This document shows positions 8,053-17,628 of a stretch of DNA of 64,000 nt, one piece after another (position 1 is the stretch's first letter; each line of letters opens with the position of its first letter). The DNA comes from Methyloceanibacter stevinii (GTDB lineage: Bacteria; Pseudomonadota; Alphaproteobacteria; Rhizobiales; Methyloligellaceae): NCBI RefSeq assembly GCF_001723355.1, contig NZ_LPWE01000010.1, positions 496,001 through 560,000 of the forward strand. Reading direction: 5' to 3'. Made by a program: the position numbers and the translations under genes. The notes under the pieces are model-generated. The model saw nothing but the letters and a program-made list of their open reading frames with translations, searched no databases and had not been told where the DNA came from.

Positions 8053-9929
8053 ATGACCGAAAAGTCGAAAGATCTGACCGGGGCTCTGGACGCCCTGGAA
8101 GAGGCTGTCGAGCGGCGCCAGTCGTCGCCCGACTCGTTGCTTTCGGAACTCGCGACGCTTCTCTTGGGCTTCCCCCGCGATTCCGAGCAGCGCCCGCGCG
8201 CCCATCGCATGCTGGGCGTCGTCTATAGCCAGATGGGCCGCGATGCCGATGCGCTCAAGGAACTCAGCGAGGCGCGGACGCTGGCGGCGAAGCTGTCGCC
8301 GCCAAACTACCGCGAGCTGGGCAATGTCGCCCGCGCCATGTCCGCCATTCATGCGGCGTCTGGCGACGATCGCCTCGCGCGGGATGAACTGGTCACGGCG
8401 CTGGCCTTCACCGCAATTGGCGGCAAACCCGATGAGGTCGTGCGGCTCGTTGCCGATGTCGCGCAGAGCGAGCTGGAAGCGCGCCGCTTCGAGAACAGCG
8501 CCCTTCTGTTCGACTTTCTTCTGACGGGCAACGACACGCTCATGGTGCCCGACTACGCCGTCCACAGCGCCCGCATCAATCTCGTTCAGGCGTTGAACGC
8601 GCTGGGGCGGCATGAGGAGGTTCCCGCCCACGTCAAGGTCTCCAACGCGACCTTGAGCGAGGACGACAGGCGCCTGCGTTTCCTGACGCAGCTCGAGGCG
8701 GCCCGTGCGAGTGCGGGGCTCGGCCGCCACGACGAGGCGGAAGGCGGGCTGCTGGTAGCCGAGAATTTTCTGCCCGAGGACCCCACCGCGATAGACCATT
8801 CGGAGTTCGTCGAAGCCGTGACGGAGTTGCAGGAGATTCGTGCCGGCGAGTCCGCCGTAGAGAGCCTCAAACATCTCGTTGCACAGTATACGGAGCAAGA
8901 TGAGGCGGCGCGCATCGTTGTTGCGTGCCGCGCGCTTGCCAACGCGCTGCTGAGGCGCGGCGACGTGACCGGCGCCCTGAGTGCTCTCGGCTGCGCCCTG
9001 CGGGCGGCGCTTGAGGCCAAGCTCAAAGTGGCAGGCGATCTGCGCACGGAAATTCTACGGCGCGCCGGCGCGGACCGGCTCCTCGATCTGGCCGGCTCGA
9101 AGAGCCTGGTCGGGCTCGACGGCGAGCGCGACTTGCGGTTCGTGAAGCTCCGGCCGCTCGGCCACGGGAGCGCCGGCGACAGCGTGCTCGCGCTGGATAT
9201 GGGCGACGGCGAAGAGGTCTCCTTGCGGACGTTGGATCTCAGCGCGCTCGGCGAGAAGCAGCGCGAGGCGGTGCTGTCCAAGGAGCGGCGCGCTTATGCG
9301 ACGGTCGCGACGCTGCACGATGCGCGGATCGCCAAGATCCGCGATATGCGTCTTGCGCCGGGCGGCTCGCTCTACACGCTGCAGCTCCGCCCGGAAGGCC
9401 CGACGCTTCGGGACCTCTACACGGCCGGCACTGAGCCGGCCCGCATGCTGTCGCTGCTTGCCGATACGGCCGGGGCGCTCAGCGTGTTGCACCGGCGCGA
9501 GATCGTGCACCGCGACTTGACCCCGGACCACGTGGTCATCGGGCGCGACAACCAGGGCCGCGAGCTTCCGGTGCTGATCGAGCTGGGTCTGGCGCCCGTC
9601 GCCGCGGCACCCGGGATTGGCGGGTATCCGGGCGTGCCGCCTTACGTGCGCCGGAGCAGGTGGCCGGCGCGGAGGTCGATACGAGCGCCGACATCTACGC
9701 GCTCGGACAAATGATCGCCGAGCTTTGGGGCGGCCGGGTGCCGTCCCGGGCGAATTTGGGGCGCCTGTGGAAGCGCGACGCCGAGGATCAGATGCCGCGC
9801 GACATCGGCGATCTGGTGCGCGGCATGACGGCGCCGGAACCCAGCCGCCGCACCACGGATCTCGGCGACATCATCGAGGTTCTCAAGGCACAGCAGGACC
9901 AAGGTGAGGCTGCCGAGCCTGGGGATTGA
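8053..9929 (+). CDS. TPR-repeat protein with C-terminal degenerate protein kinase domain (frameshifted near 9645)
   Basis: Repaired length 625 residues. Residues 1-330 are helical with TPR-like pairs (AHRMLGVVYSQMGRDADALK; LVQALNALGRHEE; AARASAGLGRHDEA). From about 360 a Hanks-type kinase fold follows: glycine loop LGHGSAGDS near 370, catalytic loop IVHRDLTPDHVVIG near 486, and after one added base near 9645 the APE-like PPYVAPEQVAGAEVDTSADI and IYALGQMIAELWGG. Key residues are altered: the VAIK lysine is Arg (VSLRTL), the catalytic-loop Lys is Thr and its Asn is His, and DFG is ELG. The HRD aspartate remains. This points to a pseudokinase or a very weak kinase, with TPRs for partner binding. 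No transmembrane helix is evident. Confidence 0.7.
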
Positions 9930-10199
9930 GGTTTCGGTCCTTAGGCCTTGAAGGCAGTATCGCGAGGGATGGCCCGATTTGGGTCCGGATCTGTGAACCT
10001 GACCTGAATTCGCAGCGGTAGTTGGCGCCGCAAACTGGTAGTCCCAGCCTCACAATCGAATCGGCAATTTGCAATAATCGGGCATCGCAACATTCGCCGA
10101 AAGACCGAGAGAGAAGCGTATTTTGCGAAGGGCCAGATTTTCGATAAACCACGTCACTCTGTGCTGACCAAAGTCGCAAATATTAGTTGGGGAGCGACG

Positions 10200-11228
10200 A
10201 TGAAGGCGGTGGTTCATATTGGCGTGAGCAAGGCAGGATCAACAACGATCCAAGAAACAACGTTCGCCCATCGCGCTGCCCTCTTGAAGTGTGGCGTGCT
10301 TGTCCCGACGCAAGATGGACGCTTCATTCGACCTATTGATTTGGCTAACGCGGTAACAGGAAAGAGCTCGACGTCCCGGTCTGAAGAGGTCCGTTCTGTA
10401 ATCGAAGACGGCATTTCCAGGCACAGGCCTCAAGCCCTCCTCCTTTCGAGCGAGTATCTCTACTACAAACGAGGTGCAGCCGAGGCGCTGGAAGCGTTCC
10501 TAGCGCCGTGGGCGGACGATGTAGATATCGTACTCTACGTCCGAGATCCGGTGAAACGTTACCTCTCCCTTTGTCAGCAATCGCTCAAGGGGCAATACAA
10601 GTTCATTGGTCCAGCTTTTTGGAACGGCAAGTATCGCACTTCAGTGGAGCGATGGCGAAAGCAATATGGGGACCGGCTTACGGTTTTGCCCTTTCAGAGA
10701 TCGGCCTTTCCCGAGGGCCTGGTGAGCAATCTTTTCGCCCGCTTCTTTCCTGAAACCGCGGGAAAGCTGCCCAATCTTGACGATCGAATAGCTAATCAGT
10801 CCGACCCGACGGAGGCCACGCGTCTGTTAGAGGCATATTTCAAGGTCTTCTATCCTAACGCGATACGCAAATCACGCCGGGACGTCGATCTGCTCCGAAG
10901 TCACTTGGCTGAGACCGCATTGGAGATGGGGTTAGGCGAAAGGCCAACGCTACGACCCGAGGCTAGAGAAGTTATTGCCCGCAACCACTCGGAGGACCTA
11001 GCATGGCTTGCTGCGGAGGAGGGGATTGTCTTTGATGGCGTTGATGCAGAGGCCACGAGCGAAGTACCGTACTCGCGGCCTCAGCTCGATAGAGTTTCGT
11101 GGTCAGAAGTTGTTTCAGTTGACCCCCAAAATGTGCAGAGACTGGGCCTTTATGCTGCTAGGAGCGCCACGATAAAGCTAGCGACTTGGCCAGCCCGAAA
11201 GCTCTGTGCTTTGTGGCGCCGCTCCTGA
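10200..11228 (+). CDS. Sulfotransferase-like P-loop protein (copy 1)
   Basis: Protein of 342 residues. The N terminus MKAVVHIGVSKAGSTTIQ fits the PAPS-binding loop of bacterial sulfotransferase-like proteins (consensus H-I-G-x-x-K-x-G-T-T-x-x-Q), and LYVRDPVKRYLSLCQQSLKG fits the 3'-phosphate site R-D-P-x-x-R-x-x-S. ATG 10200 is preceded by GGGGAGCGACG and lies 39 bases inside the open frame. A clear paralogue is at 36012-37118, sharing the same start, LSSEYL, QYGDRLT and PFQ-SAFPEGLV segments. The gene is more AT-rich than its neighbours, a sign of separate acquisition. The acceptor is probably a sugar, by context only. Confidence 0.65.
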   Translation: MKAVVHIGVSKAGSTTIQETTFAHRAALLKCGVLVPTQDGRFIRPIDLANAVTGKSSTSRSEEVRSVIEDGISRHRPQALLLSSEYLYYKRGAAEALEAFLAPWADDVDIVLYVRDPVKRYLSLCQQSLKGQYKFIGPAFWNGKYRTSVERWRKQYGDRLTVLPFQRSAFPEGLVSNLFARFFPETAGKLPNLDDRIANQSDPTEATRLLEAYFKVFYPNAIRKSRRDVDLLRSHLAETALEMGLGERPTLRPEAREVIARNHSEDLAWLAAEEGIVFDGVDAEATSEVPYSRPQLDRVSWSEVVSVDPQNVQRLGLYAARSATIKLATWPARKLCALWRRS

Positions 11229-11422
11229 GTACCGCGCCCTAGCTCGCGGTTGGAATGGTGCCAATCGACGGTGATATCGCTGAGGTTCTCAAGTCGCAGC
11301 GGGGGCAGGCGGGGCCCCAGGGTCGGGTCAGGCTTCTTCGACTTGACAAGTGGCCCGGCCCGATGCCGTCTCTCGAACCTATGAACCCTCCGTATCCACG
11401 TTCCGCAGCGCGGATGTCCTAG

Positions 11423-13373
11423 ATGTGCGGCATTGTTGGGCTGCTGGACCCTGAATGGCGTTCCACCGGCGAGGTGCTGGATACGTTCGCTCGGGACATG
11501 GTGCGTGTGCTGCACCATCGAGGGCCCGACGCGCATGGGGTCTGGACGGAGCCGGAGGCTGGCATCGCCCTGGGCCACGCGCGGCTGTCCATCATCGATC
11601 TGACCGCGGCAGGGGCGCAGCCCATGGCGTCGTCGTCGGGGCGCTACGTGCTGGCCTATAATGGTGAGGTCTACAACGCCGGTGAGCTTCGCGCCGAGTT
11701 GGAGCAGGAGGGGCACCGGTTTCGCGGCCACTCCGACACGGAAGTGATCGTCGAGGGCTTCTCGGCATGGGGCGTTCCGGAGACGTCGAGCGGCTGATCG
11801 GTATGTTCGCCTTCGCCGTCTTCGACCGGAAGGAGCGGATCTTGGCGCTCGTGCGCGATCGGCTCGGCATCAAACCGCTCTATTGGGGGCGGATCGATGG
11901 CCGCATCGCATTCGCTTCTGAGTTGAAGGCTTTTGGCCCCCTGCCGGGCTTCCCACCCGAGATCGATCGCGATGCGCTCGCGTCGTATCTTTGTACCGGT
12001 TACGTGCCGCGCCGGCGTCCATCTATCGGGCCGTCTCCAAGCTGGAACCCGGCACCATGCTCGAAGTCCGGACGGACGGCGTCGTTCGGAGCCACACCTA
12101 CTGGTCCGCGCTCGACGTTGCGGAGCGGGGGCAATCCTTGCCCATGAGGGCCGGCGAGGCCGAGGCGGTCGCTAAGCTAGAAGCGCTCCTCACCGACGCG
12201 GTGACACGGCGCATGGTCGCGGACGTGCCCCTCGGGGTGTTTCTGTCGGGCGGCATCGACTCGTCGACCGTGGCGGCCCTCATGCAGGCGAACGCACAAG
12301 CGCCCGTTAGGAGTTTCTCGATCGGCTTCGACAATGCGGCCTACAACGAGGCCGACGCCGCGAAGGCGGTGGCGGGCCATCTCGGCACCGATCACACGGA
12401 ACTGTATGTGAGCGCCGCGGAAGCCCAGGGCGTCGTGCCGAAGCTGCCACAGATCTACGACGAGCCGTTTGCCGATGTTTCGCAAATCCCGACCTATCTC
12501 GTGTCGGAAATGACGCGGAAGCACGTCACGGTGGCGCTGTCGGGCGACGGGGGCGATGAAATGTTTGCGGGCTACAACCGCTACGCTCAGGGCTTGCGGG
12601 CGGTCCGGGCGCTTAGGCATTTGCCTAGACCTTTGCCGGGCGCCCTCTCACAGCTCCTGTCGCTGGCGTCGCCGCAAACATGGGAAACACTATTTTCCGT
12701 CGTGCCAGCGCGCCTGAGGCCGCGGCAGCCGGGCGACAAACTGCATAAGCTCGCCGCCGTGTTGGGCGCGGATCCGGGCGACTACTATCGGGTCCTGGTC
12801 TCGCCCTGGGCAGAGGCTTGGTCACTGGTCCGGGGTGCGGATCGGCCCCAGCCCGCCCCCTTCGCCATGGACGTGCGGAGCCGCTTCAAGAACGAGTTGG
12901 CGTGGATGCAGTATGCCGACATGGTGACCTATCTGCCCGACGACGTTCTCACCAAGGTGGACCGCGCCTCGATGGCGGCGTCGCTCGAAGCGCGCGTGCC
13001 ACTCCTGGATCACCGCGTCGTCGCATTCGCATGGCAACTGCCCGACGACCTCAAGATCAGGAACGGCCAGGGCAAATGGCTCCTGCGCCAGTTGCTCTAT
13101 AAGTATGTTCCAAAGGCACTGGTCGACCGGCCCAAGATGGGTTTCGGGGTTCCGATCGATGCCTGGCTCCGGGGGCCACTCAGAGACTGGGCCGAGGATC
13201 TTCTGGACCCGACAGCGATGGCGCAGGCAGGATATCTAGATCCGGGGCCAATTAGAGCCAAATGGGCCGAACACCTCTCGGGGCGGCGCAACTGGCAGCA
13301 TTTCCTCTGGAATGTGCTGATGTTCGAAGCCTGGCGGCGCGCTCAGCCCCACAGCGTCGGGGCGCCGCAATGA
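11423..13373 (+). CDS. asnB: Asparagine synthase (glutamine-hydrolysing), AsnB family (frameshifted twice)
   Basis: Class II amidotransferase. The N-terminal MCGIVGLLDP exposes the catalytic Cys2; HRGPDAHG, LGHARLSIIDL and AYNGEVYNAGELR complete the glutaminase domain. The synthetase domain has the ATP pyrophosphatase loop GVFLSGGIDSSTVAALM, then SIGFDNAAYNEADAAK and ALSGDGGDEMFAGYNRY. The gene is split over three frames; one missing base near 11789 and one near 12008 (GG read as G) restore 650 residues. The stop overlaps the next start as ATGA. In polysaccharide loci such proteins often amidate uronic acids or other acidic sugars, so a decoration role is as likely as asparagine supply. Confidence 0.88.
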
Positions 13374-14293
13374 CTGCGCAGCCTCTTGTAACGATCATCA
13401 CGCCTTGTCTCAACCGCGCCGGCATGATCGCAACCGCAGTCCAAAGCGTGCGCGATCAGGACTATGGTGGCGGTATCCAGCATCTCGTGATGGATGGCGG
13501 CTCCAGGGATGGGACGCTCGATGTCCTGGCGCATTACCCGCAAGTCACGGTGATCTCTGAACCAGATGGTGGCCTTTATGATGCGCTCAACAAGGGCATC
13601 GCGCGGGCACAAGGGTCGATCATCGGGCTACTCAATTCTGACGATACCTATCGGCCGGTTGCAGTTCGCGCCGCCGTCGCCGTACTTCAGGACCAGCCTT
13701 TCGTGTCGATGGCGTGCGGTGGGGCAACGGTCGTTGACCGCGATGGAGAGCCAGGCACCGTTATCCGGCACTATGATGGCGCTGAGAATCGGAGCCTTGA
13801 ACCGAGAGATCTCTTGCTCGGCGTTCCCATCGTCAACGCGAGGTTCTACCGCCGCGCGCTGTTCGATGCGATCGGAAGGTTTGAGACGCGCTATAGGATC
13901 GTTGCGGACCGGGATTTTCTGCTGCGCGCAGCCCTCGCCGGCGAGACGGCCGCCACTATTCCGGAGGTCGTCTATGAGTATGGATCCCATTGCGGCTCGC
14001 TGACGATTGGCGGGATCGACGCGCGCCGCCGCATCGCCGAAGAAACCATCGCGCTGACCGAGAGTTGGCTCAGCCGGACGCCTCCAGTGCCTGCATCGGC
14101 CGCCCGCAGCCTCAAGCGGCTGCATGCTCAATGCATGCTGATCTGCATGGCCGACGGTGCGCGGCGCGGTGATTTTGGTTCGCTGCGCGAGTGCCTGCGG
14201 CGCGGGACCAAGCTGAACGGAACCTGGCCCATCAATGCGGTTGGCGCGCTCGGCGCCTGGGCGGCCCGGCGCATCTGGCACTCAGGAGTATAG
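13370..14293 (+). CDS. Glycosyltransferase family 2
   Basis: GT-A type enzyme of 307 residues, probably cytosolic at the inner face of the membrane. It begins MTAQPLVTIITPCLNRAGMI; the nucleotide-binding acidic motif is HLVMDGGSRDGTLDVL and the metal site is in LLNSDDTYRP. The later ED-like motif is RYRIVADRDFLLRAALAG. The start ATG 13370 overlaps the asnB stop (ATGA), so the genes are translationally coupled. The next gene follows two bases after the stop. Donor and acceptor are unknown. Confidence 0.88.
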   Translation: MTAQPLVTIITPCLNRAGMIATAVQSVRDQDYGGGIQHLVMDGGSRDGTLDVLAHYPQVTVISEPDGGLYDALNKGIARAQGSIIGLLNSDDTYRPVAVRAAVAVLQDQPFVSMACGGATVVDRDGEPGTVIRHYDGAENRSLEPRDLLLGVPIVNARFYRRALFDAIGRFETRYRIVADRDFLLRAALAGETAATIPEVVYEYGSHCGSLTIGGIDARRRIAEETIALTESWLSRTPPVPASAARSLKRLHAQCMLICMADGARRGDFGSLRECLRRGTKLNGTWPINAVGALGAWAARRIWHSGV

Positions 14294-14295
14294 AG

Positions 14296-15177
14296 GTGTC
14301 TAGCGCGTCCCAAGTCACCGCGATCATCCCCGCTTACAATCGCAGTCATTGCATCGGCCGGGCGATGGAGAGCATCCTTTCGCAGACCAGTCCGCCACAG
14401 GAAATCCTGGTGGTCGACGATGCGTCGACTGACGATCTTTCGCGTGCGCTTGCGCCGTTCGGGGAGCGCGTGCGGCTGATCCGGCATGATACCAATCGGG
14501 GGCCCGCCGCGGCGCGTAACACCGGACTCCAAGCGGCTACCGGGGATCTGGTGGCGTTTCTCGACAGCGATGATGTCTGGCACGCGAAGAAGCAGGAGAA
14601 GCAACTCACTTTCATGGATCGCCTCGGACTGGTCGCCAGTTGCACGGGCTTCGAGACGATTTCCTTCGGCGCGGCGCAAGAGGCCTGGCGCCCCTACGGG
14701 CAGATGCTTTCGGAGCGGGACGTGGCTTGGGGCTGCTACACGAGCCCCGGCTCGACGCTCATCGCGCATCGGGAGGCGCTCTGGGACTGCGGCGGGTATG
14801 ACCCGGACTTCGTGCGGTTCGAGGACTGGGATCTGATGCTGCGTCTGGTGACCGCGTTTCCCGGAGAAGTCGGTTACCTGAACGAACCACTTGCGTCCAT
14901 TCACATTGGCTCTAACGTCAGCCGTCCGGAATGGCATGAGAGCCTCGATCGCATGCTGACAAAGCACGGTGGCGCGCTGCACGCACGAACCCCCGAATTG
15001 TCTCGGGCGCTGAGCTCAGGCATAGCCTTCAACCGGGCGGCCATCTTCGCCGGGCAGCGGCGGTGGTATAAAACGGGGCGGGAGCTCTTGCGCTCCTTGC
15101 AGATTGTGCCGGCCGGGAACTGGCCATTCCGTGTCATTCTCGGGCGGCGGTTTCGAAGATTCTTGCGGAAACCGTAG
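14296..15177 (+). CDS. Glycosyltransferase family 2
   Basis: Second GT2 of this operon, 293 residues. The N terminus VTAIIPAYNRSHCIGRAMES leads to VVDDASTDDLSRAL, then GPAAARNTGLQAATG and the metal-binding LDSDDVWHAKKQ. RFEDWDLMLRLVTAFPG carries the acidic motif before the catalytic base. I start at GTG 14296: an AGGAG at 14284-14288 precedes it, and it follows the stop of the upstream GT by two bases. The open frame reaches back to 14191, but that part overlaps the previous gene. The C terminus is basic (GRRFRRFLRKP), suiting membrane association. Confidence 0.87.
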   Translation: MSSASQVTAIIPAYNRSHCIGRAMESILSQTSPPQEILVVDDASTDDLSRALAPFGERVRLIRHDTNRGPAAARNTGLQAATGDLVAFLDSDDVWHAKKQEKQLTFMDRLGLVASCTGFETISFGAAQEAWRPYGQMLSERDVAWGCYTSPGSTLIAHREALWDCGGYDPDFVRFEDWDLMLRLVTAFPGEVGYLNEPLASIHIGSNVSRPEWHESLDRMLTKHGGALHARTPELSRALSSGIAFNRAAIFAGQRRWYKTGRELLRSLQIVPAGNWPFRVILGRRFRRFLRKP

Positions 15178-15296
15178 CGGGGCGCATGCTCTTCTAAGAC
15201 ATTGCATTTTGGGGGATGTTCCGGGTAGGACAGAGCCAGTACGCTAGAAGTCGCCGTGGTCCACCGTCCATGTGCCGAGCCGTCAGGAGATTGGAA

Positions 15297-16373
15297 TTGT
15301 CCGAGAAAGTCGCATTGATCAGCGGTGTCACCGGCCAGGATGGTGCTTACCTCGCCGAGTTGTTGCTGTCGAAGGGGTACCGCGTCGACGGTATCAAGCG
15401 CCGATCCTCCTCCTTCAACAGTGAGCGCGTCGATCATCTCTACGAGGACCCACACAAGAACGACCCTCGCTTCCGCATGCATTACGGCGACCTGACGGAT
15501 GCGACCAACCTGATCCGACTGGTGCAGGAGGTTCAACCGGACGAGATCTACAATTTGGCGGCGCAGAGCCATGTTCAGGTGAGCTTCGATACGCCGGAAT
15601 ACACCGCCAACGCCGATGCCGTCGGCACCCTGCGCTTCCTCGAAGCGATCCGCATCCTTGGGTTGGGGGATCGCACCCGCTTCTACCAAGCCTCGCGTCC
15701 GAGCTCTACGGCAAGGTGCAGGAAGTGCCGCAGCGCGAGACGACGCCGTTTTATCCGCGATCGCCCTATGGGTGTCGCTAAGCTCTACGCTTATTGGATC
15801 ACGGTGAATTACCGAGAGGCCTATGGGATGCATGCCTCGAACGGCATTCTTTTCAACCACGAGAGCCCAATTCGCGGCGAGACCTTCGTGACCCGCAAGA
15901 TCACCCGCGCCGTCGCCGCTATCGAAGCCGGGGCTGAAGACTGCTTGTGGCTCGGCAATCTCGATGCCCAGCGGGATTGGGGCCATGCACGCGACTACGT
16001 CGAAGGCATGTGGCGAATCCTCCAGCAGGACACGCCCGACGACTACGTGCTCGCCACAGGCGAGACGCATTCTGTCCGAGAGTTCGTGGAGCTGGCGTTC
16101 GAGCAGCTTGGCGTGCCGATCGAATGGCGCGGCGAGGGTGTGGACGAGGAGGGTTTCGATCCCCGCAACGGGCGGGTCCTAGTGCGTATCGATACGCGCT
16201 ATTTCCGGCCGACTGAGGTCGATCTGCTGCTCGGCGACCCGAGCAAGGCCAAGCGCGTTCTCGGCTGGGAGCACTCGACGCCATTCCGCCAGCTCGTGGC
16301 CGAGATGGTCGATACCGACATGCGCAGCTTCCGGGGTAGCAACACGTTCCAGCGGCGGGCCATAGGCGAGTAA
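15297..16373 (+). CDS. gmd: GDP-mannose 4,6-dehydratase (internal double frameshift)
   Basis: Extended SDR enzyme that makes GDP-4-keto-6-deoxymannose, the first step to GDP-L-fucose. [19 protein letters not shown] binds [22 protein letters not shown] and [20 protein letters not shown] are Gmd signatures. Start TTG 15297 has AGGAGA six bases upstream; ATG 15270 is an alternative. Between about 15693 and 15776 the frame is wrong: one base is missing in the A-S-T-S-E-L-Y region and one is extra in PYGVAK. The other frame there encodes the expected [11 protein letters not shown], then T-P-F-Y-P-R-S-P-Y. As written, the catalytic Tyr of Y-x-x-x-K is lost. A paired sequencing error is the simplest reading. 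It is convergent with fcl. Confidence 0.88.
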   Translation: MSEKVALISGVTGQDGAYLAELLLSKGYRVDGIKRRSSSFNSERVDHLYEDPHKNDPRFRMHYGDLTDATNLIRLVQEVQPDEIYNLAAQSHVQVSFDTPEYTANADAVGTLRFLEAIRILGLGDRTRFYQASRPSSTARCRKCRSARRRRFIRDRPMGVAKLYAYWITVNYREAYGMHASNGILFNHESPIRGETFVTRKITRAVAAIEAGAEDCLWLGNLDAQRDWGHARDYVEGMWRILQQDTPDDYVLATGETHSVREFVELAFEQLGVPIEWRGEGVDEEGFDPRNGRVLVRIDTRYFRPTEVDLLLGDPSKAKRVLGWEHSTPFRQLVAEMVDTDMRSFRGSNTFQRRAIGE

Positions 16374-16379
16374 AACACG

Positions 16380-17348
16380 CTACGCCGCGCCGAGCCGCAA
16401 GTCGCCTTTACCGATTTCGCGGTGGTACCAATCGTAGGTCTGCTTGAGGCCGGCGGCGAGGTCGTATTGCGGCCGCCACCCGAGCGCTGCGAGGCGCGAG
16501 CAGTCCATTACCTTGCGCGGCGGACCGTCCGGTTTCGAGGTGTCGAAGCGAAGTTCGCCCTGATAGCCCATCGCAGCCATCATGCGCCTGGCGAGCTCGG
16601 CGATGGTCACTTCCTCGCCGGTGCCCACATTGATGTGCTCCACTTCGTCGTATTCCTTGAGTAGGAACACGAGCGCGTCAGCAAGGTCGTCCACGTGCAT
16701 GAACTCGCGCAACGGCATGCCCGTGCCCCAAATCTCGACGCTCTCGGCGCCATCGCGGGCGGCGGCGTCAATTTTGCGCATAAGCGCCGGGATGACGTGG
16801 CTGTTGTTGAGGTCGAAATTATCGCCGGGGCCGTAGAGGTTCGTGGGCATGGCGGAGATATAGGCCCGGCCATACTGCTCCCGGTAAGCTTGGCACAGCA
16901 TGATTCCGGCGATCTTGGCGATCGCATACCACTTGTTGGTGGGCTCGAGGGGGCCGGTCAGAAGCGCGTCCTCGCGCATCGGCTGCGGAGCCTCGCGCGG
17001 ATAGATGCAGGACGAGCCGAGGAACAGCAGCCGATTGATATCCGCCTCATGAGATCCGGCGATCAGGTTCGACTCTATCAGCAGGTTGTCGTTGAGAAAA
17101 TCCACGGGATAGGTGGCGTTGGCCAGGATCCCGCCTACCCTGGCCGCCGCCACGATCACGATGTCGGGGACCACTTGCTTGAGATAGGCCTTCGTGGCGC
17201 TCTGGTCGCGTAGATCGACTTCGGAGCGGCTGGTGGTCAGGATAGTGACGGGCTCGCGGGCGAGGCGCCGTACAAGGGCTTGGCCCACCAGCCCTTTGTG
17301 GCCGGCGACGAAGATGCGTTTGCCTGAAATGTCGAACTGCGAAGCCAT
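16380..17348 (-). CDS. fcl: GDP-L-fucose synthase (3,5-epimerase/4-reductase)
   Basis: SDR enzyme of 322 residues that turns GDP-4-keto-6-deoxymannose into GDP-L-fucose with NADPH. IFVAGHKGLVGQALVRRL binds the cofactor; FLGSSCIYPREAPQPMRED holds the active-site Ser and Cys, and NKWYAIAKIAGIMLC holds Y-x-x-x-K. PTNLYGPGDNFDLNNSHVIP is a family signature. I start at ATG 17348 (MASQFDISGKRIFVAG), preceded by GAGGGG; ATG 17378 would add ten residues. It completes the pathway with gmd (convergent, six bases between stops) and manC (divergent). Confidence 0.92.
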   Translation of the reverse strand: MASQFDISGKRIFVAGHKGLVGQALVRRLAREPVTILTTSRSEVDLRDQSATKAYLKQVVPDIVIVAAARVGGILANATYPVDFLNDNLLIESNLIAGSHEADINRLLFLGSSCIYPREAPQPMREDALLTGPLEPTNKWYAIAKIAGIMLCQAYREQYGRAYISAMPTNLYGPGDNFDLNNSHVIPALMRKIDAAARDGAESVEIWGTGMPLREFMHVDDLADALVFLLKEYDEVEHINVGTGEEVTIAELARRMMAAMGYQGELRFDTSKPDGPPRKVMDCSRLAALGWRPQYDLAAGLKQTYDWYHREIGKGDLRLGAA

Positions 17349-17628
17349 CGAACCCCTCGTCTCATGCGCGGCTTCCATAGCACCTCTTTTTTCGCAGGGC
17401 CAACCCGTCGTAGAGCGCGCGGGCGCCAAGTCCGCGATGGCCGCTTGCTTACCTTGCAGCGTCAGGGTTAGCGCAACACCGACATTGACAACCGAGATGT
17501 GTGCGGGGATGACTGAGGTTCTATCGCCGGAGCTCGTGGACGGAACGAGACGCCGTTATGCGGCAGATGGTTAATGCGCTTGCTCTCGGTGCCAGCCGGG
17601 GAGCCAGACGAAGAGAGGCTTTCGAACG

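Noticed and set aside
8053-9929. Active Ser/Thr kinase
   Set aside because: The HRD motif is present, but the VAIK Lys, catalytic-loop Lys and Asn, and DFG Asp are all replaced; called degenerate instead.
14128-16070. Minus-strand frames of 284 and 389 codons
   Set aside because: They are antisense to intact GT2 and gmd genes and have no recognisable family.
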